A DNA stretch of 64,000 nt from Cinnamomum chago (taxonomy: Eukaryota > Streptophyta > Magnoliopsida > Laurales > Lauraceae): assembly GCA_038049695.1 (NCBI GenBank), contig CP142457.1, forward strand, positions 22,272,501 through 22,336,500, read 5' to 3'. The notes beneath the pieces are model-generated. The model made no database searches, was not told the origin of the DNA, and worked only from the letters and a program-made list of their open reading frames with translations. Position numbers and translations under genes: made by a program. Below, one piece after another: positions 35,545-47,200 of the stretch; within the stretch, counting starts at the first letter, position 1; each line of letters opens with the position of its first letter.

Positions 35545-36517
35545 AAAACTTGATCCCGGATATTTCTAGATGTTGCCTTTTTACACAGAGTCGCAAGAAA
35601 CACGGTGTGGAGTCAACAATTTCCTAGAGCCGCAAAGATTCTGCTTTAGTACAAAAGTATCGTACGTCCCGCGCGAAGTTCGGGTTTTCTCCTTTTACAA
35701 CCAGAGAACTCCCCGAAAGTGTTTACCATACCCAAGGTTCGCCCGAAACCCGTTTTAAACCGAAAAGTAGCTCGAAATATCTTAAAAGGTGCATCTCAAC
35801 CTAGAATACCTTCAAATGGATTTCGAGGCGTGAGACAAGAGAAGGACACCCGAAACCCCTTATAGAGTGAAACGTGATCCTGGAATTTTCTAGAGGGAAA
35901 CTTTGGACCAAGAATCGCATTAAAACACAGTGTAGAGTCAACCATATTCTCGAGCCGCATAGATTGTGTTTTCGTACTAAAGGACCGTACGACCCGCACG
36001 AAGTTCGGGTTTTCGCCTTTACAAACACTGAACTCCCCGAATGTGTTTTCCTTACCCAAGATTCGCCCGAAACCCGTTTTAAACTGAAAAGTAGCTCGAA
36101 ATATCTTAAAGAGTGCATCTCAACCCAGAATCCCTTCAAATGGATTTGGAGCCGTAAGGAAAGACAGAGACACCCGAAACCCCATTTAGAGTAAAACGCA
36201 ATCCCGGATTTTTCCAAAGGGAGTCTTTGGACCAAGAGTCGCATGAAACACAGTGTTGACTCAACAACTTTCTAGAGCCGCACAGATTATGTTTTCGTTC
36301 AAAAGTACCGTAATACCCTCGTACGAAGTTCCGGTTTTCGCCCTAGCAAACACAGAACTCCCCGAAAATGATTTCCACACTCAAGATTCACACGAAACCC
36401 GTAGTAAACCGAAGAGTAGCTCGGAATATCCTAAAAATCGCATCTCATCCCAAAATTCCTTAATATGGATTTAGAGGCGTACGATAAGACAAGGACACCC
36501 GAAACCCTTTTTAGTTT
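35545..36517. repeat. Mosaic trimer: alpha A, alpha-to-gamma B, delta-type C, 973 bp
   Basis: A is alpha (extra T, CCTAGAATACC, GAGTGAAACG). B begins alpha-like (GGGAAACTTTGGACC, AAGAATCGC) and ends gamma-like (AAACTGAAAAG, AAAGAGTGCATC). The final monomer (from 36193) has the delta C signature GTAATACCCTCGTACG, with private GAAAATGATTTCC and CACACGAAACC. A delta-type C without a preceding delta chimera is unique in the window. Confidence 0.9.
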
Positions 36518-37490
36518 AAAACTTGATCCCGGATATTTCTAGATGTTGCCTTTATACACAGAGTCGCAAGAAACACAGTGTGGAGTCAACAATTTCCTAG
36601 AGCCGCAAAGATTCTGCTTTAGTACAAAAGTATCGTACGTCCCGCGCGAAGTTCGGGTTTTCTCCTTTTACAACCAGAGAACTCCCCGAAAGTGTTTACC
36701 ATACCCAAGGTTCGCCCGAAACCCGTTTTAAACCGAAAAGTAGCTCGAAATATCTTAAAAGGTGCATCTCAACCTAGAATACCTTCAAATGGATTTCGAG
36801 GCGTGAGACAAGAGAAGGACACCCGAAACCCCTTATAGAGTAAAACGTGATCCTGGAATTTTCTAGAGGGAGACTTTGGACCAAGAATCGCATTAAAACA
36901 CAGTGTAGAGTCAACCATATTCTCGAGCCGCATAGATTGTGTTTTCGTACTAAAGGACCGTACGACCCGCACGAAGTTCGGGTTTTCACCTTTACAAACA
37001 CTGAACTCCCCGAATGTGTTTTCCTTACCCAAGATTCGCCCGAAACCCGTTTTAAACCGAAAAGTAGCTCGAAATATCTTAAAGAGCGCATCTCAACCCA
37101 GAATCCCTACAAATGGATTTGGAGCCGTAAGGAAAGACAGAGACACCCGAAACCCCATTTAGAGTAAAACGCAATCCCGGATTTTTCCAAAGGGAGTCTT
37201 TGGACCAAGAGTCGCATGAAACACAGTGTTGACTCAACAACTTTCTAGAGTCGCATAGATTATATTTTCGTTCAAAAGTACCGTACGACCCTCGCATGAA
37301 GTTCCGGTTTTCGCCCTAGCAAACACTGAACTCCCCGAAAGTGATTTCCACACTCAAGATTCACCCGAAACCCGTAGTAAACCGAAGAGTAGCTCGGAAT
37401 ATCCTAAAAATCGCATCTCATCCCAAAATCCCTTAATATGAATTTAGAGACGTACGATAAGACAAGGACACCCGAAACCCTTTTTATTTT
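36518..37490. repeat. Mosaic trimer: beta start then alpha, 973 bp
   Basis: The first ~50 bases are beta-like (CCTTTATACACAG). From GAGTCAACAATTTCC onward it is alpha (CTCCTTTTACAACC, CCTAGAATACC, GGGAGACTTTGG), except that B begins AAAACG rather than GAAACG. Following a delta-type C, the beta start is what normal delta-beta order predicts, so the beta-to-alpha switch lies within the first ~120 bases of this A. Confidence 0.9.
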
Positions 37491-40083
37491 AAAACTTGAT
37501 CCCGGATATTTCTAGATGTTGCCTTTTTACAAAGAGTCGCAAGAAACACAGTGTGGAGTCAACAATTTCCTAGAGCCGAAAAGATTATGCTTTAGTACAA
37601 AAGTATCGTACGTCCCGCGCGAAGTTCGGGTTTTCTCCTTTACGACCAGAGAACTCCCCGAAAGTGTTTACCATACCCAACGTTCGCCCGAAACCCGTTT
37701 TAAACCGAAAAGTAGCTCGAAATATCTTAAAGAGCTCATCTCAACCCAGAATCCCTTCAAATGGATTTGGAGCCGTAAGGAAAGACAGAGACACCCGAAA
37801 CCCCATTTAGAGTAAAACGCAATCCCGTATTTTTCCAAAGGGAGTCTTTGGACCAAGAGTCGCATGAAACACAGTGTTGAGTCAACAACTTTCTAGAGCC
37901 GCACAGATTATGTTTTCGTTCAAAAGTACCGTAATACCCTCGCACGAAGTTCCGGTTTTCGCCCTAGCCAACACAGAACTCCCCGAAAGTGATTTCCACA
38001 CTCAAGATTCACCCGAAACCCGTAGTAAACCGAAGAGTAGCTCGGAATATCCTAAAAATCGCATCTCATCCCAAAATTCCTTAATATGGATTTAGAGGCG
38101 TACGATAAGACAAGGACACCCGAAACCCTTTTTAGTTTAAAACTTGATCCCGGATATTTCTAGATGTTGCCTTTATACACAGAGTCGCAAGAAACACAGT
38201 GTGGAGTCTACAATTTCCTAGAGCCGCAAAGATTCTGCTTTAGTACAAAAGTATCGTACGTCCCGCGCGAAGTTCGGGTTTTCTCCTTTACAACCAGAGA
38301 ACTCCCCGAAAGTGTTTACCATACCCAAGGTTCGCCCGAAACCCGTTTTAAACCGAAAAGTAGCTCGAAATATCCTAAAAGGTGCATCTCAACCCAGAAT
38401 ACCTTCAAATGGATTTCGAGGCGTGAGACAAGAGAAGGACACCCGAAACCCCTTCTATAGTAAAACGTGATCCTGGAATTTTCTAGAGGGAGTCTTTGGA
38501 CCAAGAGTCGCATTAAAACACAGTGTAGAGTCAACCATATGCTCGAGCCGCATAGATTGTGTTTTCGTACTAATGGACCGTACGACCCGTACGAAGTTCG
38601 GGGTTTCGCCTTTACAAACACTGAACTCCCCGAATGTGTTTTCCTTACCCAAGATTCGCCCGAAACCCGTTTTAAACCGAAAAGTAGCTCGAAATAACTT
38701 AAAGTGCGCATCTCAACCCAGAATCCCTACAAATGGATTTGGAGGCGTAAGGAAAGACAGAGACACCCGAAACCCCATTTAGAGTACAACGCAATCCCGG
38801 ATTTTTCCAAAGGGAGTCTTTGGACCAAGAGTCGCATGAAACACAGTGTTGACTCAACAACTTTCTAGAGCCGCACAGATTATGTTTTCGTTCAAAAGTA
38901 CCGTACGACCCTCGCATGAAGTTCCGGTTTTCGCCCTAGCAAACACTGAACTCCCCGAAAGTGATTTCCACACTCAAGATTCACCCGAAACCCGTAGTAA
39001 ACCAAAGAGTAGCTCGGAATATCCAAAAAATCGCATCTCATCCCAAAATCCCTTAATATGGATTTAGAGAAGTACGATAAGACAAGGACACCCGAAACCC
39101 TTTTTATTTTAAAACTTGATCCCGGATATTTCTAGATGTTGCCTTTTTACACAGAGTCGCAAGAAACACAGTGTGGAGTCAACAATTTCCTAGAGCCGCA
39201 AAGATTCTGCTTTAGTAGAAAAGTATCGTACGTCCTGCGCGAAGTTCGGGTTTTCTCCTTTTACAACCAGAGAACTCCCCGAAAGTGTTTACCATACCCA
39301 AGGTTCGCCCGAAACCCGTTTTAAACCGAAAAGTAGCTCGAAATATCTTAAAAGGTGCATCTCAACCTAGAATACCTTCAAATGGATTTCGAGGCGTGAG
39401 ACAAGAGAAGGACACCCGAAACCCCTTATAGAGTGAAACGTGATCCTGGAATTTTCTAGAGGGAGACTTTGGACCAAGAATCGCATTAAAACACAGTGTA
39501 GAGTCAACCATATTCTCGAGCCGCATAGATTGTGTTTTCGTACTAAAGGACCGTACGACCCGCACGAAGTTCGGGTTTTCGCCTTTACAAACACTGAACT
39601 CCCCGAATGTGTTTTCCTTACCCAAGATTCGCCCGAAACCCGTTTTAAACCGAAAAGTAGCTCGAAATATCTTAAAGAGCGCATCTCAACCCAGAATCCC
39701 TACAAATGGATTTGGAGCCGTAAGGAAAGACAGAGACACCCGAAACCCCATTTAGAGTAAAACGCAATCCCGAATTTTTCCAAAGGGAGTCTTTGGACCA
39801 AGAGTCGCATGAAACACAGTGTTGACTCAACAACTTTCTAGAGTCGCATAGATTATATTTTCGTTCAAAAGTACCGTACGACCCTCGCATGAAGTTCCGG
39901 TTTTCGCCCTAGCAAACACTGAACTCCCCGAAAGTGATTTCCACACTCAAGATTCACCCGAAACCCGTAGTAAACCGAAGAGTAGCTCGGAATATCCTAA
40001 AAATCGCATCTCATCCCAAAATCCCTTAATATGAATTGAGAGGCGTACGATAAGACAAGGACACCCGAAACCCTTTTTATTTT
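37491..40083. repeat. 8-monomer super-repeat (delta-beta-alpha), 2593 bp
   Basis: Delta 37491 (AATCCCGTATTTTTCC, CCTAGCCAACAC), beta 38139 (AAAGTGCGCATC, ATATCCAAAAAATCG), alpha 39111 (TTTAGTAGAAAAG, CGTCCTGCGCG, GAATTGAGAGGCG). Gamma is missing between beta and alpha, the first clean example of the 8-monomer order that dominates the right end. Confidence 0.92.
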
Positions 40084-41703
40084 AAAACTTGATCCCGGAT
40101 ATTTCTAGATGTTGCGTTTTTACAAAGAGTCGCAAGAAACACAGTGTGGAGTCAACAATTTCCTAGAGCCGAAAAGATTATGCTTTAGTACAAAAGTATC
40201 GTACGTCCCGCGCGAAGTTCGGGTTTTCTCCTTTACGACCAGAGAACTCCCCGAAAGTGTTTACCATACCCAACGTTCGCCCGAAACCCGTTTTAAACCG
40301 AAAAGTAGCTCGAAATATCTTAAAGAGCTCATCTCAACCCAGAATCCCTTCAAATGGATTTGGAGCCGTAAGGAAAGACAGAGACACCCGAAACCCCATT
40401 TAGAGTAAAACGCAATCCCGGATTTTTCCAAAGGGAGTCTTTGGACCAAGAGTCGCATGAAACACAGTGTTGAGTCAACAACTTTCTAGAGCCGCACAGA
40501 TTATGTTTTCGTTCAAAAGTACCGTAATACCCTCGCACGAAGTTCCGGTTTTCGCCCTAGCAAACACAGAACTCCCCGAAAGTGATTTCCACACTCAAGA
40601 TTCACCCGAAACCCGTAGTAAACCGAAGAGTAGCTCGGAATATCCTAAAAATCGCATCTCATCCCAAAATTCCTTAATATGGATTTAGAGGCGTACGATA
40701 AGACAAGGACACCCGAAACCCTTTTTAGTTTAAAACTTGATCCCGGATATTTCTAGATGTTGCCTTTATACACAGAGTCGCAAGAAACACAGTGTGGAGT
40801 CTACAATTTCCTAGAGCCGCAAAGATTCTGCTTTAGTACAAAAGTATCGTACGTCCCGCGCGAAGTTCGGGTTTTCTCCTTTACAACCAGAGAACTCCCC
40901 GAAAGTGTTTACCATACCCAACGTTCGCCCGAAACCCGTTTTAAACCGAAAAGTAGCTCGAAATATCCTAAAAGGTGCATCTCAACCCAGAATACCTTCA
41001 AATGGATTTCGAGGCGTGAGACAAGAGAAGGACACCCGAAACCCCTTCTATAGTAAAACGTGATCCTGGAATTTTCTAGAGGGAGTCTTTGGACCAAGAG
41101 TCGCATTAAAACACAGTGTAGAGTCAACCATATGCTCGAGCCGCATAGATTGTGTTTTCGTACTAATGGACCGTACGACCCGTACGAAGTTCGGGGTTTC
41201 GCCTTTACAAACACTGAACTCCCCGAATGTGTTTTCCTTACCCAAGATTCGCCCGAAACCCGTTTTAAACCGAAAAGTAGCTCGAAATAACTTAAAGAGC
41301 GCATCTCAACCCAGAATCCCTACAAATGGATTTGGAGGCGTAAGGAAAGACAGAGACACCCGAAACCCCATTTAGAGTACAACGCAATCCCGGATTTTTC
41401 CAAAGGGAGTCTTTGGACCAAGAGTCGCATGAAACACAGTGTTGACTCAACAACTTTCTAGAGCCGCACAGATTATGTTTTCGTTCAAAAGTACCGTACG
41501 ACCCTCGCATGAAGTTCCGGTTTTCGCCCTAGCAAACACTGAACTCCCCGAAAGTGATTTCCACACTCAAGATTCACCCGAAACCCGTAGTAAACCAAAG
41601 AGTAGCTCGGAATATCCTAAAAATCGCATCTCATCCCAAAATCCCTTAATATGGATTTAGAGAAGTACGATAAGACAAGGACACCCGAAACCCTTTTTAT
41701 TTT
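40084..41703. repeat. 5-monomer delta-beta duplication, copy 1 (1620 bp)
   Basis: Delta 40084 and beta 40732. It aligns at a constant 1620-bp offset with 41704-43323. The only difference I find is base 40116 (G, in GTTGCGTTTT) against 41736 (C). Both betas carry CCAACGTTCG in A instead of the usual beta CCAAGGTTCG. Confidence 0.94.
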
Positions 41704-43323
41704 AAAACTTGATCCCGGATATTTCTAGATGTTGCCTTTTTACAAAGAGTCGCAAGAAACACAGTGTGGAGTCAACAATTTCCTAGAGCCGAAAAGATTA
41801 TGCTTTAGTACAAAAGTATCGTACGTCCCGCGCGAAGTTCGGGTTTTCTCCTTTACGACCAGAGAACTCCCCGAAAGTGTTTACCATACCCAACGTTCGC
41901 CCGAAACCCGTTTTAAACCGAAAAGTAGCTCGAAATATCTTAAAGAGCTCATCTCAACCCAGAATCCCTTCAAATGGATTTGGAGCCGTAAGGAAAGACA
42001 GAGACACCCGAAACCCCATTTAGAGTAAAACGCAATCCCGGATTTTTCCAAAGGGAGTCTTTGGACCAAGAGTCGCATGAAACACAGTGTTGAGTCAACA
42101 ACTTTCTAGAGCCGCACAGATTATGTTTTCGTTCAAAAGTACCGTAATACCCTCGCACGAAGTTCCGGTTTTCGCCCTAGCAAACACAGAACTCCCCGAA
42201 AGTGATTTCCACACTCAAGATTCACCCGAAACCCGTAGTAAACCGAAGAGTAGCTCGGAATATCCTAAAAATCGCATCTCATCCCAAAATTCCTTAATAT
42301 GGATTTAGAGGCGTACGATAAGACAAGGACACCCGAAACCCTTTTTAGTTTAAAACTTGATCCCGGATATTTCTAGATGTTGCCTTTATACACAGAGTCG
42401 CAAGAAACACAGTGTGGAGTCTACAATTTCCTAGAGCCGCAAAGATTCTGCTTTAGTACAAAAGTATCGTACGTCCCGCGCGAAGTTCGGGTTTTCTCCT
42501 TTACAACCAGAGAACTCCCCGAAAGTGTTTACCATACCCAACGTTCGCCCGAAACCCGTTTTAAACCGAAAAGTAGCTCGAAATATCCTAAAAGGTGCAT
42601 CTCAACCCAGAATACCTTCAAATGGATTTCGAGGCGTGAGACAAGAGAAGGACACCCGAAACCCCTTCTATAGTAAAACGTGATCCTGGAATTTTCTAGA
42701 GGGAGTCTTTGGACCAAGAGTCGCATTAAAACACAGTGTAGAGTCAACCATATGCTCGAGCCGCATAGATTGTGTTTTCGTACTAATGGACCGTACGACC
42801 CGTACGAAGTTCGGGGTTTCGCCTTTACAAACACTGAACTCCCCGAATGTGTTTTCCTTACCCAAGATTCGCCCGAAACCCGTTTTAAACCGAAAAGTAG
42901 CTCGAAATAACTTAAAGAGCGCATCTCAACCCAGAATCCCTACAAATGGATTTGGAGGCGTAAGGAAAGACAGAGACACCCGAAACCCCATTTAGAGTAC
43001 AACGCAATCCCGGATTTTTCCAAAGGGAGTCTTTGGACCAAGAGTCGCATGAAACACAGTGTTGACTCAACAACTTTCTAGAGCCGCACAGATTATGTTT
43101 TCGTTCAAAAGTACCGTACGACCCTCGCATGAAGTTCCGGTTTTCGCCCTAGCAAACACTGAACTCCCCGAAAGTGATTTCCACACTCAAGATTCACCCG
43201 AAACCCGTAGTAAACCAAAGAGTAGCTCGGAATATCCTAAAAATCGCATCTCATCCCAAAATCCCTTAATATGGATTTAGAGAAGTACGATAAGACAAGG
43301 ACACCCGAAACCCTTTTTATTTT
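41704..43323. repeat. 5-monomer delta-beta duplication, copy 2 (1620 bp)
   Basis: Delta 41704 and beta 42352. Here a delta directly follows a beta with no alpha or gamma between, the only such junction in the window, at 41703/41704. Confidence 0.94.
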
Positions 43324-44296
43324 AAAACTTGATCCCGGATATTTCTAGATGTTGCCTTTTTACACAGAGTCGCAAGAAACACAGTGTGGAGTCAACAATT
43401 TCCTAGAGCCGCAAAGATTCTGCTTTAGTACAAAAGTATCGTACGTCCCGCGCGAAGTTCGGGTTTTCTCCTTTACAACCAGAGAACTCCCCGAAAGTGT
43501 TTACCATACCCAACGTTCGCCCGAAACCCGTTTTAAACCGAAAAGTAGCTCGAAATATCCTAAAAGGTGCATCTCAAAACAGAATACCTTCAAATGGATT
43601 TCGAGGCGTGAGACAAGAGAAGGACACCTGAAACCCCTTCTAGAGTAAAACGTGATCCTGGAATTTTCTAGAGGGAGTCTTTGGACCAAGAGTCGCATTA
43701 AAACACAGGGTAGAGTCAACCATATTCTCGAGCCGCATAGATTGTGTTTTCGTACTAAAGGACCGTACGAACCGCACGAAGTTCGGGTTTTCGCCTTTAC
43801 AAAACACTGAACTCCCCGAATGTGTTTTCCTTACCCAAGATTCGCCCGAAACCCGTTTTAAACCGAAAAGTAGCTCGAAATATCTTAAAGAGTGCATCTC
43901 AACCCAGAATCCCTTCAAATGGATTTGGAGCCGTAAGGAAAGACAGAGACACCCGAAACCCCATTTAGAGTAAAACGCAATCCCGGATTTTTCCAAAGGG
44001 AGTCTTTGGACCAAGAGTCGCATGAAACACAGTGTTGACTCAACAACTTTCTAGAGCCGCACAAATTATGTTTTCGTTCAAAAGTACCGTACGACCCTCG
44101 CATGAAGTTCCGGTTTTCGCCCTAGCGAACACTGAACTCCCCGAAAGTGATTTCCACACTCAAGATTCACCCGAAACCCGTAGTAAACCGAAGAGTAGCT
44201 CGGAATATCCTAAAAATCGCATCTCATCCCAAAATCCCTTAATATGGATTTAGAGGCGTACGATAAGACAAGGACACCCGAAACCCTTTTTATTTT
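43324..44296. repeat. Gamma trimer, 973 bp
   Basis: B has private CACAGGGTAGAG, GTACGAACCGCACG and an extra A in TTACAAAACACTG. C has CACAAATTATG, shared with the C monomers of the 49483 and 55641 gammas. The left edge of the 6158-bp duplication therefore falls inside this unit, between about 43805 and 44060. Confidence 0.92.
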
Positions 44297-47200
44297 AAAA
44301 CTTGATCCCGGATATTTCTAGATGTTGCCTTTTTACACAGAGTCGCAAGAAACACGGTGTGGAGTCAACAATTTCCTAGAGCCGCAAAGATTCTGCTTTA
44401 GTACAAAAGTATCGTACGTCCCGCGCGAAGTTCGGGTTTTCTCCTTTTACAACCAGAGAACTCCCCGAAAGTGTTTACCATACCCAAGGTTCGCCCGAAA
44501 CCCGTTTTAAACCGAAAAGTAGCTCGAAATATCTTAAAAGGTGCATCTCAACCTAGAATACCTTCAAATGGATTTCGAGGCGTGAGACAAGAGAAGGACA
44601 CCCGAAACCCCTTATAGAGTGAAACGTGATCCTGGAATTTTCTAGAGGGAGACTTTGGACCAAGAATCGCATTAAAACACAGTGTAGAGTCAACCATATT
44701 CTCGAGCCGCATAGATTGTGTTTTCGTACTAAAGGACCGTACGACCCGCACGAAGTTCGGGTTTTCGCCTTTACAAACACTGAACTCCCCGAATGTGTTT
44801 TCCTTACCCAAGATTCGCCCGAAACCCGTTTTAAACCGAAAAGTAGCTCGAAATATCTTAAAGAGCGCATCTCAACCCAGAATCCCTACAAATGGATTTG
44901 GAGCCGTAAGGAAAGACAGAGACACCCGAAACCCCATTTAGAGTAAAACGCAATCCCGAATTTTTCCAAAGGGAGTCTTTGGACCAAGAGTCGCATGAAA
45001 CACAGTGTTGACTCAACAACTTTCTAGAGTCGCATAGATTATATTTTCGTTCAAAAGTACCGTACGACCCTCGCATGAAGTTCCGGTTTTCGCCCTAGCA
45101 AACACTAAACTCCCCGAAAGTGATTTCCACACTCAAGATTCACCCGAAACCCGTAGTAAACCGAAGAGTAGCTCGGAATATCCTAAAAATCGCATCTCAT
45201 CCCAAAATCCCTTAATATGAATTTAGCGGCGTACGATAAGACAAGGACACCCGAAACCCTTTTTATTTTAAAACTTGATCCCGGATATTTCTAGATGTTG
45301 CCTTTTTACAAAGAGTCGCAAGAAACACATTGTGGAGTCAACAATTTCCTAGAGCCGAAAAGATTATGCTTTAGTACAAAAGTATCGTACGTCCCGCGCG
45401 AAGTTCGGGTTTTCTCCTTTACGTCCAGAGAACTCCCCGAAAGTGTTTACCATACCCAACGTTCGCCCGAAACCCGTTTTAAACCGAAAAGTAGCTCGAA
45501 AGATCTTAAAGAGCTCATCTCAACCCAGAATCCCTTCAAATGGATTTGGAGCCGTAAGGAAAGACAGAGACACCCGAAACCCCATTTAGAGTAAAACGCA
45601 ATCCCGGATTTTTCCAAAGGGAGTCTTTGGACCAAAAGTCGCATGAAACACAGTGTTGAGTCAACAACTTTCTAGAGCCGCACAGATTATGTTTTCGTTC
45701 AAAAGTACCGTAATACCCTCGCACGAAGTTCCGGTTTTCGCCCTAGCAAACACAGAACTCCCCGAAAGTGATTTCCACACTCAAGATTCACCCGAAACCC
45801 GTAGTAAACCGAAGAGTAGCTCGGAATATCCTAAAAATCGCATCTCATCCCAAAATTCCTTAATATGGATTTAGAGGCGTACGATAAGACAAGGACACCC
45901 GAAACCCTTTTTAGTTTAAAACTTGATCCCGGATATTTCTAGATGTTGCCTTTATACACAGAGTCGCAAGAAACACAGTGTGGAGTCTACAATTTCCTAG
46001 AGCCGCAAAGATTCTGCTTTAGTACAAAAGTATCGTACGTCCCGCGCGAAGTTCGGGTTTTCTCCTTTACAACCAGAGAACTCCCCGAAAGTGTTTACCA
46101 TACCCAAGGTTCGCCCGAAACCCGTTTTAAACCGAAAAGTAGCTCGAAATATCCTAAAAGGTGCATCTCAACCCAGAATACCTTCAAAAGGATTTCGAGG
46201 CGTGAGACAAGAGAAGGACACCCGAAACCCCTTCTATAGTAAAACGTGATCCTGGAATTTTCTAGAGGGAGTCTTTGGACCAAGAGTCGCATTAAAACAC
46301 AGTGTAGAGTCAACCATATGCTCGAGCCGCATAGATTGTGTTTTCGTACTAATGGACCGTACGACCCGTACGAAGTTCGGGGTTTCGCCTTTACAAACAC
46401 TGAACTCCCCGAATGTGTTTTCCTTACCCAAGATTCGCCCGAAACCCGTTTTAAACCGAAAAGTAGCTCGAAATAACTTAAAGAGCGCATCTCAACCCAG
46501 AATCCCTACAAATGGATTTGGAGGCGTAAGGAAAGACAGAGACACCCGAAACCCCATTTAGAGTACAACGCAATCCCGGATTTTTCCAAAGGGAGTCTTT
46601 GGACCAAGAGTCGCATGAAACACAGTGTTGACTCAACAACTTTCTAGAGCCGCACAGATTATGTTTTCGTTCAAAAGTACCGTACGACCCTCGCATGAAG
46701 TTCCGGTTTTCGCCCTAGCGAACACTGAACTCCCCGAAAGTGATTTCCACACTCAAGATTCACCCGAAACCCGTAGTAAACCGAAGAGTAGCTCGGAATA
46801 TCCTAAAAATCGCATCTCATCCCAAAATCCCTTAATATGGATTTAGAGGCGTACGATAAGACAAGGACACCCGAAACCCTTTTTATTTTAAAACTTGATC
46901 CCGGATATTTCTAGATGTTGCCTTTTTACATAGAGTCGCAAGAAACACGGTGTGGAGTCAACAATTTCCTAGAGCCGCAAAGATTCTGCTTTAGTACAAA
47001 AGTATCGTACGTCCCGCGCGAAGTTCGGGTTTTCTCCTTTTACAACCAGAGAACTCCCCGAAAGTGTTTACCATACCCAAGGTTCGCCCGAAACCCGTTT
47101 TAAACCGAAAAGTAGCTCGAAATATCTTAAAAGGTGCATCTCAACCTAGAATACCTTCAAACGGATTTCGAGGCGTGAGACAAGAGAAGGACACCCGAAA

